In this document: piece by piece, positions 30,265-39,454 of the stretch
How positions within the stretch are numbered: the first letter of the stretch is position 1
Layout: the number at the start of each line of letters is the position of its first letter
From: Roseiarcus sp963813555
Lineage (GTDB): Bacteria; Pseudomonadota; Alphaproteobacteria; Rhizobiales; Beijerinckiaceae
Assembly: GCA_963813555.1 (NCBI GenBank)
Contig: CAWEZX010000010.1
Coordinates: 62,001 to 126,000 of the forward strand
Reading direction: 5' to 3'
DNA: 64,000 nucleotides
Program-made: the position numbers and the translations under genes
Notes under the pieces: model-generated
Told to the model about the DNA's origin: nothing
The model's database searches: none
What the model saw: the letters and a program-made list of their open reading frames with translations, nothing else

Positions 30265-32797
30265 TCACAATTCGCGCAGGTAAGCCGCCGGTTTTTGGCT
30301 TAGAGTGCGCCAGGCGCCGATCATGCCGAGCCCGACGGTGATCGCAAGTCCTGCGCCGGCGGCGGCGACCGCGGCGGGCCAATCGAAGATGAAATCGAAC
30401 TGCATGCTGCGCTCGACGACCCAGTAAGCCGCGAGCGTTCCCGCCGCGACGCCGAAACCGGCGGTCGCCGCTCCCAATAGCGCGTATTCGATCAGGAACA
30501 TCATCGTCAGGCGGCCGCGAGTCGCGCCTAGGATTTTCAGGATTGTCGCGTCGGCGAGGCGCGCGCGCCGGTTGGCCGCCAGCGCGCCGGCGAGCACCAG
30601 GACCGAGGTCGTCAGCGCAACTCCGGTCGCCGCGCGGATGGCGAGTGCAAGCTTGGCGACCAGCGTCTCGACACTATCCATCGCTTCGCGCACCCGGACG
30701 CTGGCGACGTTCGGGTACTCATGCGCGACGGCGCGCATGAGCTTAAGCTCGGCGTCCGGCGCATCGGTGGGCAGCGCTGCTGAGACCAGCTCCGTGTAGG
30801 GCGCGCCTTTCAGCGCATTGGGCGAATAGACCAGTACGAAATTGATGGCGAAGCTGCTGCCAATTCACTTTGCGCAAGTTCGCCAGCCTCGCCGATATAT
30901 CGCGCCCGAGCACGTTGACGACGACAGTGTCGCCGACATGGAGACCGAGCCCCTCCGCCACTTCCTTCTCCATCGACACCAGCGGTGGGCCGGAATAGTC
31001 GCTCGGCCACCATGTCCCCGCCACGACCTCGGAGCCTTCCGGCGGCTTGTCGGCGAAAGTGACGCCGCGATCGCCTTCCAACGCCCAGGCGACCTTGTCG
31101 CTGGGCTTGACCTTTTCAATCGGCCGGTCGCCGAGCCGCACGAAGCGTCCGCGCATCATTGGCGTCTCGCTGGTCTTGACGCCTGGGGCCTCGCGCTTGA
31201 CGAAGTCGACGAATGCGCCAGCGTCTGACCCACGCACATCGAGGAAAAAGAAGCTCGGCGTCACGCCCGGCTGAGCCTCACGCAATTCGGCGCGCATGTT
31301 GGCCTCGACGAGCGTGAGCGCGACGAGCGCCGTCAGCCCTAAGCCGAGCGACAGCACGACGGACGGCGTCAGCGCGCCGGGCTTATGGATCGCGTCAATC
31401 GCCATGCGCCACTCGACGAAGCGCGAACGGGGCGCGCGGCGCGCGAGCCAGGCGATCGCGAAGGCGACAAGCCGCAGCGCGATGAAACGACACGACCGTC
31501 GCGCCGGCGACCATCGCCGCGACCGACCGTTGCGGACTGGTCAGGACGGCGAGCGCGATCAGCGCGGCTCCTGCGAGCGCCGCTCCCGCAAGGTAGCGCT
31601 TGCGAGGCCAGCCCCGGCGTTCCTCGACCAGGTCGCGGATCAGCGTGGTCACGGGCAGGTCGTGCGCGCGCCCGAACGACACGATCGAGAAGGCGAGCGC
31701 CGTCAGGAGGCCGTACATGAGCCCAAGGCCAATGAGGCTCGGCGCGATCGAGGGCGCGAGCGGAATCGGCAGCAGGGAGCCGAACAGCCAATTGACCGCG
31801 AAGGGAATCGCGGAGCCTAGCGCCGCTCCGAGAAGGGCGCCGATCAGCGCCACGATCATGAACTCGATGAGCGCGAGAGCGACGACGCTCAGATCCGGTC
31901 GCGCCGATCGCCTTGAGAATGGCGAGCGTGGCGCGTTTGCGCTCGACGAAGCCCTGCGCCGCATTCGCGACGCCCACCCCGCCGACGACCAAGGACAGCA
32001 ATCCCGCTAGCGTCAGGAACTCGGCGAAGCGGTCGAGATCGCGGCTGAAGTCCGGAGAAACGTTGAGGCGCGAGCGAGCGTCCCATCCGGCTTGAGGGAA
32101 GGTCCGCTTCGCCTCGCCCATGAGGGCCTGGACGGCGGCATTGTCCGGGGCGCCGTTTGGCCCGCCCATGATGACTCGCGTCGTCCATCTGACCAGCGAG
32201 CCCGGCTGCATCAGTTTCGTCGCGTCGAGAGCCGCTTGCGAAATGAGCACGCGCGGCCCGAGGCCAATGCCCGTCGCCAGTCGATCCGGTTCGCTGACGA
32301 GGACGGTGCGAATGGCGAAATTCGCTTCGCCGATGCGAATGACGTTGCCGAGCTTCAGGTTGAGCCGAGCCAGCAGCGCCTCTTCGACCGCAGCGCCGAA
32401 CACGCCGTCCCGTTCGCCGAGCGCGTCATCGAGCGGCATGGGCGGCGCGAAGACGGCTTGCGCCAATGCGCGGCCATGATGGCTCGACCGCCTTGATTTC
32501 GATCGAGCGCCGCATCGCCGCTGGCCGCCCTCGCCATGCCGCGCACGGTCGCGACGGTCGACAGCGAGCCGGAGCGCTTCGAGAAAGCGCTGCTCGTCGG
32601 CGGAAAGGCGGCGATGGATGAGCGCAGAACGACGCGTCGCCGCCGAGGATCACGCGTCCTTCGCGCCCCATGCCATCGTTGAGCGCGACGGCAAGACTTT
32701 CCACCCCGACGATCGCCGCCACGCCAAGCGCAATGCAGAGGAGAAAGATACGTAAGCCCGCGAGCCCGCCGCGCAGGTCGCGCAAGGCGAAGCGCAT
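30265..32797 (-). pseudogene. YbbP-like ABC transporter permease (FtsX type), several frameshifts
   Basis: The start ATG 32797 reads MRFALRDLRGGLAGLRIFLL, the first helix. Consecutive pieces in alternating frames cover the periplasmic domain (LLARLNLKLGNVIRIGEANF), helices (FLTLAGLLSLVVGGVGVANA; IEFMIVALIGALLGAALGSA), a second periplasmic domain (EVVAGTWWPSDYSGPPLVSM) and the C-terminal FtsX helices (ILKILGATRGRLTMMFLIEY). At least six single-base shifts are needed, several within 32350-32680. The layout ybbP-ybbA divergent from tesA matches the E. coli locus. It is either decayed or a badly assembled patch. Confidence 0.8.
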
Positions 32798-32850
32798 GGT
32801 CGGCGCGCGGCTCGGCCGTGGAATGAGTCCTGTTGCAGGCGCGTTCACGA

Positions 32851-33022
32851 TTCCCTTCTCCCTCGGGGAGAAGGTGGCGCGGCCACTAGGGCGTCCGGGA
32901 GGACGCCCGTCCTTCCGGACGAGCGATGGCCCGTCGGATGAGGGTGACGCGGCAAAACGGCTGGCGCTTGGCGCGTGCAAACCCTCACCCCCAACCCCTC
33001 TCCCGTTGGAGAGGGGGGCGCG
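32851..33022. repeat. REP/BIME-like palindromic repeat, copy 1
   Basis: Contains CTTCTCCCTCGGGGAGAAGG (hairpin), GGGCGTCCGGGAGGACGCCC (hairpin), CGGATGAGGGTGACG, and AACCCTCACCC with CCCCTCTCCC. Copy 2 at 36951 has the same modules. Such repeats form RNA hairpins in many Hyphomicrobiales. Confidence 0.75.
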
Positions 33023-33064
33023 CGCCGCCCCTGATTGTTGAAGTCTGCAAGGCTCCGCAACCGC

Positions 33065-33768
33065 TCATGCCGGAAGCGTCGCCGCGGGAACGGGCTCGTC
33101 CTCGATCTTTCCCGAGCGCATACGGATCACGCGGTCGCAGCGCGCGGCCAGCGTCGCGTCATGGGTGACGAGCGCCAGCGTCGCTCCAAACCGGGCGGGC
33201 AGATCGAACATCATGTCGATGATCGCGCGCCCGGTTGTCTCGTCGAGATTGCCGGTCGGTTCGTCCGCGATCAAGCAACGAGGGGCGCGGGCAGAGCGCG
33301 CGCGCCAGCGCCACGCGCTGCTGCTCGCCTCCCGATAGCTGGGCGGGATAGTGACGCGAGGCGTTCGCTCAAGCCCACCTGCTCGAGTTCGGCCTGCGCG
33401 CGCTCGCCAGCGTCTGTCGCGCCGGCAAGCTCGAGCGGGGCGGCTACGTTTTCGAGCGCGGTCATGGTCGGGATCAGGTGAAAGGACTGGAACACGATGC
33501 CGATGCGCTGCCCGCGAAAGCGCGCCAGAGCGTCTTCGTTCAAAGCGCCGAGCTTGACGCCGTCAATCTCGACTTCGCCTTTATCTGGCCGCTCGAGGCC
33601 GGCCATGATCATGAGCAACGTCGATTTGCCCGAGCCGGAAGCCCCGACTATGCCCACCGCTTCGCCCTTGCCGATTGTCAGAGCGACGTCGCGCAAGATA
33701 TGCACGCGAGCCGCGCCGCGGCCGAGACTGAGGTCGACGCCGCGCATCGCGACCGCAGGAAAGACCAT
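33065..33768 (-). pseudogene. YbbA-like ABC transporter ATPase, two frameshifts
   Basis: From ATG 33768: VHILRDVALTIGKGEAVGIV, Walker A GASGSGKST, Q-loop IGIVFQSFHLIPTMTALENV. The signature LSGGEQQRVALARAL is present but in another frame (shift near 33350). The Walker B region LIADEPTGNLDE and H-loop LALVTHD return in the third segment (shift near 33275). It pairs with the YbbP-like permease downstream, a LolCDE/MacB-type export system. All motifs are intact once the two shifts are corrected. Confidence 0.85.
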
Positions 33769-34436
33769 TGCCAGAACACCTTAAGAACAAGTCGCCCTCA
33801 TATGGGCATTTGCGCCTCCTCGTCCAGGCGCTGACGTTCGCGGCGGTCCTGGCGACGGCGTCGCACGCCGCCGCGGGGGACGCTTCGCCTTGTGGCGTTA
33901 GGAGACAGCTTGACCGCCGGATTGGTCTACCGCCCGGCAAGGCGTTCCCGGACCGCCTCGAAGCGGCGCTCCGCGCCAGGGGCCTCGACGTCAAGGTCAT
34001 CAACGCCGGCGTTTCCGGTGACACTGCCGCGGATGGTCTCGCGCGCTACGACTGGTCCGTCCCGCCCGACGCCGATGCGATGATCGTCGAGCTTGGCGCC
34101 AATGACATGTTGCGGGGCCATGCGCCCGCGGCGACCAAGGCGGCGCTTGCCGCCATTCTGGACAGAGCCCGAGCCGCTCATTTGCCGGTGCTTCTCGCCG
34201 GCATGCAGGCCGCTCCCAATCTCGGGCGCGACTATGCCCGCGACTTCTCCGCCATCTATCCGGCTCTGGCGAAAAGTTACGGTGTTGCGCTCTATCCGTT
34301 CTTCCTCGATGGCGTCGCGGGCGACACGAAGCTCAACCAGCCTGACGGACTGCATCCGACGGCGGAAGGGGTCGAGATCATCGTTCAGAAGATCCTGCCC
34401 TCGGTCGAAGCGCTGCTCAAGCAGGCGAACCGATAG
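33768..34436 (+). pseudogene. SGNH/GDSL arylesterase (TesA-like), two compensating frameshifts
   Basis: The frame has a signal peptide (LLVQALTFAAVLATASHAAA; TTG start at 33768 or 33810) and later INAGVSGDTAADGLARYDW (block II), VELGANDML (block III) and DGLHPTAEG (Asp/His). The nucleophile block LVALGDSLTAG lies in another frame at 33888-33920, so two single-base shifts surround it. Corrected, it would be a periplasmic thioesterase/arylesterase of ~220 residues. It is divergent from ybbA, as in E. coli. Confidence 0.83.
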
Positions 34437-34480
34437 CCCCCGGCGCGCTGTCGACTGCGCGCCGTCACGAGGAGGTCTCA

Positions 34481-35344
34481 TTGTCGAGCACACGCCACAT
34501 TCTCACCTTGTCGTGCGTCAACCGGCCCGGGATCGTGGCGAAAGTCTCGGCCGCTCTGTTTGATGGCGGGTTCAACATTCTCGACGCCCAGCAGTTCGAC
34601 GACACCGAGACTGGCGACTTCTTCATGCGGGTCGTGTTCAACCGCGCCGCTCCGCGCGCGGACATCGAGGCTTTGCGCGAGACCTTCAAGGCGATCGCCC
34701 TCGGCTTCGCGATGAAATGGTCGATGCGCCCCGTCGATCAGCTGAAGCGCGTCGTGCTCATGGTCTCGCGTTTCGACCATTGCCTGGTCGATCTCCTCTA
34801 TCGCTGGCGCAGCGGCGAACTCGCAATGGATCCTGTCGCGATCATCGCCAATTATCCGCGCGAGACTTACGCTCACATCGATTTCGGCGACATTCCGTTT
34901 CACCATCTGCCGGTCACCAAGCAGACCAAGATGGAGCAGGAGGCTCAGGCGTGGGATGTGATCAAGTCGGTCAAAGCCGATCTCGTCGTTCTCGCGCGCT
35001 ACATGCAGATCCTGTCGGACGGTTTCGCCGCCAAGCTCCAGGGCCGGGCGGTGAACATTCATCACTCGTTCCTGCCCGGATTCAAGGGCGCGAAACCTTA
35101 CCATCAGGCCCATGCGCGCGGCGTCAAATTGATCGGGGCGACCGCCCATTTCGTCACCTCCGATCTCGACGAGGGACCGATCATCGAACAGGATGTCGAG
35201 CGCATCAGCCATCGCGACAGGCCCGAGGACCTGGTCCGCAAGGGGCGCGACATCGAGCGCCGTGTTCTCGCTCGCGCGATCGCCAACGTGCTCGAGGACC
35301 GCGTGCTTTTGAACCACGGCAAGACCGTGGTGTTCGAGGGGTAG
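34481..35344 (+). CDS. purU: Formyltetrahydrofolate deformylase
   Basis: 287 residues from TTG 34481, with GGAGG five bases upstream deciding the start. An N-terminal ACT domain (LSCVNRPGIVAKVSAALFDG) is followed by a formyl-transferase domain with VNIHHSFLPGFKGAKPY (catalytic His, Asn) and TSDLDEGPIIEQDV (Asp). It releases formate from 10-formyl-THF for purine or C1 balance. Confidence 0.95.
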   Translation: MSSTRHILTLSCVNRPGIVAKVSAALFDGGFNILDAQQFDDTETGDFFMRVVFNRAAPRADIEALRETFKAIALGFAMKWSMRPVDQLKRVVLMVSRFDHCLVDLLYRWRSGELAMDPVAIIANYPRETYAHIDFGDIPFHHLPVTKQTKMEQEAQAWDVIKSVKADLVVLARYMQILSDGFAAKLQGRAVNIHHSFLPGFKGAKPYHQAHARGVKLIGATAHFVTSDLDEGPIIEQDVERISHRDRPEDLVRKGRDIERRVLARAIANVLEDRVLLNHGKTVVFEG

Positions 35345-35424
35345 GTAACTTTCGGGCGCTCGCAAACGTATAGGACGTGTCCCCCCACGATCGCGCCTAT
35401 ATAATGGTTCTCAAGGAGGATCTC

Positions 35425-35835
35425 ATGAAACAGGACCACTTCCCCGTCACCCACACCGACGCCGAATGGCACGCGCTCCTGACCCCCGAGCAATACGACA
35501 TCATGCGCGGGCACGGCACCGAGCGGCCGGGCAGCTGCGCGCTTTTGCACGAGAAGCGGCCGGGCGTCTTTGTTTGCGCCGGTTGCGGCCAGCCTTTGTT
35601 TGAGAGCAAGACCAAGTTCGAGAGCGGCACTGGCTGGCCGAGCTTCAATATTCCGGTCGAGGGCTCGGTCGAAACGACGGTCGACCGCAGCTTGGGCATG
35701 ACGCGCACCGAAGTGCATTGCGCGCGCTGCGGCTCGCATCTGGGCCACGTCTTTCCCGATGGGCCGCCGCCGACCGGCCAGCGCTATTGCATCAACGGTG
35801 TCGCGACAAACTTCACGCCGAACGCTGTAAACTGA
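35425..35835 (+). CDS. msrB: Peptide-methionine (R)-S-oxide reductase MsrB
   Basis: 136 residues from ATG 35425 (AAGGAGG at 35413-35419). Zn-binding CAGC and CARC pairs, ESGTGWPSF and catalytic Cys in QRYCINGVATNF define MsrB. No signal peptide, so it is cytoplasmic, unlike the exported MsrA at 1963. It reduces the R-epimer of methionine sulfoxide. Confidence 0.95.
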   Translation: MKQDHFPVTHTDAEWHALLTPEQYDIMRGHGTERPGSCALLHEKRPGVFVCAGCGQPLFESKTKFESGTGWPSFNIPVEGSVETTVDRSLGMTRTEVHCARCGSHLGHVFPDGPPPTGQRYCINGVATNFTPNAVN

Positions 35836-35885
35836 CGCAGTCCGCTGACGGCCGGATGCGGCCAGGGGTCGATCAGGGCGTGCTT

Positions 35886-36941
35886 ATGAACGTATCGAAC
35901 CTGCCGAATGAAGCCCGAACGCATCGCCCGGCGGACCACCCGACGGCGCGATGCGGCCGGGTCGGGGTGCTGATCGTCAATCTCGGCACCCCGGAGGGGA
36001 CCGACTACTGGTCGATTCGCCGCTATTTGCAGGAGTTTCTGTCCGACCGGCGCGTCATCGAGACGCCGCGCGTAATTTGGCTGCCCATTCTGCAAGCCAT
36101 TCTCCTGAGGCGGCCGCACGTCAAGGGCCGCGACTATGACGCGATCTGGAACAAGGAACGCGACGAGAGTCCGCTGAAGACGATCACGCGGTCGCAAAGC
36201 GAAAAGCTTGGACTCGCGCTCCACAATCTGGATGGGCGCGTCGTCGTCGACTGGGCCATGCGCTATGGCGCGCCGCCGATTGCGGAGCGTCTCAAGGCGC
36301 TTCAGGCGGAGGGCTGCGACCGCATTCTCGTCATTCCGCTTTACCCTCAATATTGCGCCGCATCGACCGCGACGGTCGGCGACAAGGCGTTCGAGGCTTT
36401 GCAGTCGATGCGCTGGCAACCGGCGGTTCGAGTGGCGCCGCCCTATTACGACGATCCCGTCTATATCGACGCGCTTGCCCGCTCCGTCCGCGCCAGTCTC
36501 GCCAATCTCGACTTCGAACCCGAAATCGTGCTCGCCTCCTATCACGGCATTCCGCAGGCCTATTTCGACAAGGGCGATCCCTACTTTTGCCATTGCGCCA
36601 AGACGACGCGGCTCCTCCGCGAGGCGCTCGGCATGAGCGAGGAGAGCCTTCTTATGACCTTCCAGTCGCGTTTCGGCCGCGGCGAATGGCTGAAGCCCTA
36701 TACCTCCGCGACCTTACGTGCACTCGCCTCCCGCGGCGTCAAGCGCGTGGCGGTCTTGACGCCCGGTTTCGCCGCCGATTGCCTGGAGACGCTGGAGGAA
36801 ATTGGCGTCGAGAATGCAGGCTATTTTCGCGAGGCCGGCGGGGAGCGCTTCGCCGCGATCCCCTGTCTCAACGATAGCGCCGACGGCATGGCGGTGATCG
36901 AAGCCCTCGCCCGGCGGGAGCTCAGGGGCTGGGCGGAGTGA
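35886..36941 (+). CDS. hemH: Ferrochelatase
   Basis: 351 residues from ATG 35886; ATG 35856 is an alternative start. It inserts iron into protoporphyrin IX. VGVLIVNLGTPEGTDYWSIR, VIPLYPQY, the catalytic-His motif ASYHGIPQAYFDKGDPY and TFQSRFGRGEWLKPYT are diagnostic, with TPGFAADCLETLEEIG near the C-terminus. It is 51 bp after msrB. Confidence 0.96.
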   Translation: MNVSNLPNEARTHRPADHPTARCGRVGVLIVNLGTPEGTDYWSIRRYLQEFLSDRRVIETPRVIWLPILQAILLRRPHVKGRDYDAIWNKERDESPLKTITRSQSEKLGLALHNLDGRVVVDWAMRYGAPPIAERLKALQAEGCDRILVIPLYPQYCAASTATVGDKAFEALQSMRWQPAVRVAPPYYDDPVYIDALARSVRASLANLDFEPEIVLASYHGIPQAYFDKGDPYFCHCAKTTRLLREALGMSEESLLMTFQSRFGRGEWLKPYTSATLRALASRGVKRVAVLTPGFAADCLETLEEIGVENAGYFREAGGERFAAIPCLNDSADGMAVIEALARRELRGWAE

Positions 36942-36950
36942 GGCCATCCC

Positions 36951-37096
36951 CTTCTCCCTTTGGGAGAAGGTGGCCGACGCAGTCGGCCGGATGAGGGCGG
37001 GCGCGCGCGAACCCTCACCCGGCGCTTTGCGCCACCCTCTCCCCATAGGGCGTTCGGTAGAACGCCCGTCTCTCGACGGGCTATGGGAGAGAGGAC
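36951..37096. repeat. REP/BIME-like palindromic repeat, copy 2
   Basis: CTTCTCCCTTTGGGAGAAGG, CGGATGAGGG, CCCTCACCCGGCGC, GGGCGTTCGGTAGAACGCCC and TCTCTCGACGGGCTATGGGAGAGAG. Same modules as copy 1 in a different order of hairpins. It lies between the convergent hemH and CDF genes and may act as terminator. Confidence 0.75.
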
Positions 37097-37126
37097 CATG
37101 CGCCACACGCCGAGGCAGGACGCTAG

Positions 37127-38068
37127 CTAGACCACCTCGTCCGGGGCAAGCGCGCAGGCGAGGTGCGGGTCGACCTCGATTTGCACGGTCGTATGATTGA
37201 TCTTGAAGCGCTGGGCGAGATCGTTGCACAGCTCGTGAAGAAACACGTCGCCCGGATGCCCGTTCGGCATCACCAGATGGCATGTGAGCGCGTTTTCAGT
37301 CGTGCTCATCGGCCAGATATGCAGGTCATGCACTTCAACGACGCCCGTTCGTGCGGAAAGGAAATTTCGCACCGCCGCGGGATCGATCTGCGCCGGGACC
37401 GCCGCCATCGACATGCCGACCGAGTTGCGCAGAAGACCCCATGTGCCCCATACGATCACGCCGTTGATGATGAGGCTGACAACCGGGTCGATCCAAAGCC
37501 AGTTTGTCAGCAAGATCAGAAGTCCGGCCGCAACCACGCCGACGGACACGAGCGCGTCCGACGCCATATGCAGGAACGCGCCGCGCAGGTTGATGTCGTC
37601 CTTGCGGCCTGAGGCGAAGAGCCACGCCGTCACCGCATTGACGAGGATGCCGATCGCGGCGACCGCCATCATCGTCTTCCCCGCCACCGGTTCGGGCGTT
37701 CCGAGGCGCCGGATGGCCTCCCACGACAGGCCGCCCACCGTCACCAGCAGAAAGACAGCGTTGAACAGAGCGGCAAGGATCGAAGAGCCGCGCATGCCGT
37801 AGGTGAAGCGCTCCGTCGGCGCGCGCCTGGCGAGCACGCTCGCCAGCCACGCGACGCCAAGTCCGAGCACATCGCCGAGATTATGTCCGGCGTCGGCCAG
37901 CAACGACACCGAATTGCTCATCAGGCCATAGAGCGCTTCGATGACGACGAAGCCGAGATTGAGGGCTATGCCGATCGCGAAGGCCGTGCCGAAGCTCGCC
38001 GGCGTGTGGGTGTGCGTGTGATCATGAGCGGAACGGTCATGAGAGTGGCCGCTATGATCGTGGGACAT
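37127..38068 (-). CDS. Cation diffusion facilitator (Zn/Co/Cd efflux)
   Basis: 313 residues from ATG 38068. The His-rich N-terminus (MSHDHSGHSHDRSAHDHTHT) is a likely metal buffer. Six membrane helices hold the two H/D zinc sites, LLADAGHNLGDVLG (helix II) and FLHMASDALVSVGV (helix V). The cytoplasmic domain contains VHDLHIWPMSTTENALTCHL, the CzcD type. It exports divalent cations by proton antiport. Confidence 0.93.
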   Translation of the reverse strand: MSHDHSGHSHDRSAHDHTHTHTPASFGTAFAIGIALNLGFVVIEALYGLMSNSVSLLADAGHNLGDVLGLGVAWLASVLARRAPTERFTYGMRGSSILAALFNAVFLLVTVGGLSWEAIRRLGTPEPVAGKTMMAVAAIGILVNAVTAWLFASGRKDDINLRGAFLHMASDALVSVGVVAAGLLILLTNWLWIDPVVSLIINGVIVWGTWGLLRNSVGMSMAAVPAQIDPAAVRNFLSARTGVVEVHDLHIWPMSTTENALTCHLVMPNGHPGDVFLHELCNDLAQRFKINHTTVQIEVDPHLACALAPDEVV

Positions 38069-38195
38069 CGCGATCGCCTTTTTTTTCGCTGACCCAGGTA
38101 CATCCTCTAGCGGCTGAAGGATCAAGGTCTCATGACAGACCGCATCCGGCTCTGGACGCCAAGAGGAAGGGACACTCCCCAACCTCGTCTAGCCC

Positions 38196-38720
38196 TCAGC
38201 CCGGATCTTTCGAAGGCCTCGTCACCCGCAGCCACGGCCGCGTTCCCTCATGCGTCTCGTCATGAGCGCTGCTCGGCTGGTAATGCAGCGGCGAGCCCGG
38301 CAGACGGCCGACCTGAAGCGCGTGCAAGGTCGGTTCATTGGTGACTTCGAAGGAATCGAACCCGCAGCGCAGCATGAGCGGGATCTCGTCGATCAGCACG
38401 TCGCCGATCGCCCTCAGTTCGCCGCCAAACCCGAACCGGTCGCGCAGGATGCGGGCGTAAGAGAACGACCGGCCGTCGGCGAACTTGTCGAAGGCGAGCG
38501 CCACCAGCGGCCGGTCCGCGAGATCGGGTAGGTGCGCCTGGGCATCGGCGCCCGCCTCAACCGCCACCCCTACAGGGCCCGACCGCGCCAAGAAACTATC
38601 GCGCTCGCTAAGCCAGCGCTTGAGCGACACCACGATGGCGCCCTCCGATGGGACCGGAGCGTCGTCGCCGAGAAACGCCCATTTGTCTTGCGTGAAGCCC
38701 TCGCGCCGCCACAAGGGCAT
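38196..38720 (-). CDS. DUF934 protein of the sulfate-assimilation operon
   Basis: 174 residues from ATG 38720, which overlaps the cysH stop (TGATG). The family core ADRPLVALAFDKFADGRSFS, ARILRDRFGFGGELRAIGDV and RCGFDSFEV matches DUF934 proteins found only with cysI/cysH. Function unproven; it is proposed to help sulfite reduction. Confidence 0.88.
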   Translation of the reverse strand: MPLWRREGFTQDKWAFLGDDAPVPSEGAIVVSLKRWLSERDSFLARSGPVGVAVEAGADAQAHLPDLADRPLVALAFDKFADGRSFSYARILRDRFGFGGELRAIGDVLIDEIPLMLRCGFDSFEVTNEPTLHALQVGRLPGSPLHYQPSSAHDETHEGTRPWLRVTRPSKDPG

Positions 38721-39454
38721 CAGATGCCTGATCCGGCGTCGAGCGGACCCAAATGGATGCCGCACTCGACCTTGCCTCGCCCGCGCCAACGGCCAGCGCG
38801 CTCGTCCTCGCCGGGCTTGACCGGGCTTGTGCACGGCAGGCAGCCGATGGATGGAAATCCCTTGGCGGCCAACGGATGCCGGGGCAATCCGGCGTCAGCA
38901 ATATATTTGAGCACGTCGCTCGAGCTCCAGCCGACCAGCGGGTTGACCTTGATCCGCTCGCCTTCCGCCTCGAACAGCGGCAGGGTCGCGCGCGTCGCGC
39001 TCTGAAAACCCTTCCGGCCGGTGATCCAGGCGTCAAACCCATCAATCGCCTCTGCCAGCGGCCGGACCTTACGGATGTCGCAGCAGCGGTCCGGATCGCT
39101 GGCGAACAGAAATCTCTCCGGGTCCTCCTCAGCCACCGTCTCCGCGTTCGGCTCGGCGACGATGACGTTGGTGAGCTTAAGACGCGCGACGAGGTCGTCG
39201 CGGTAGGCCAGCGTCTCGGGGAAGTGCTGCCCGGTGTCGACGAAGACCACCGGCGTCGCAGAGTCGATCTGCGCCACCATGTGCAGAAGGGCGGCCGCGT
39301 CCGCGCCGAAGCTCGAAACCAGAGCGATGCGGCCGGGATAGAGATCTTCAATCGCGAGCCGCAAGAGCGAGGAGGCCCTGACCTGCGAAAAGCGCGTCTC
39401 GAGGCGGGACGCGGCGATCTGGTCGCCAAACAGCTTGACGTCATGGGCGCTCAT
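38720..39454 (-). CDS. cysH: Adenylylsulfate (APS/PAPS) reductase
   Basis: 244 residues. It reduces activated sulfate to sulfite. SSFGADAAALLHMV (nucleotide loop), VFVDTGQHFPETLAY, FLFASDPDRCCDIRKV and GCLPCTSP provide the two Cys pairs for a [4Fe-4S] cluster, so it is of the APS-using type, with the C-terminal catalytic KVECGIH. It overlaps cysI and DUF934 at TGATG junctions. Confidence 0.95.
   Translation of the reverse strand: MSAHDVKLFGDQIAASRLETRFSQVRASSLLRLAIEDLYPGRIALVSSFGADAAALLHMVAQIDSATPVVFVDTGQHFPETLAYRDDLVARLKLTNVIVAEPNAETVAEEDPERFLFASDPDRCCDIRKVRPLAEAIDGFDAWITGRKGFQSATRATLPLFEAEGERIKVNPLVGWSSSDVLKYIADAGLPRHPLAAKGFPSIGCLPCTSPVKPGEDERAGRWRGRGKVECGIHLGPLDAGSGI

Noticed and set aside
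33768..34436. Programmed frameshifting in the TesA-like esterase
   Set aside because: The two shifts do not lie at slippery runs, the intermediate segment contains the catalytic Ser, and neighbouring genes show similar single-base breaks; error or mutation is simpler.
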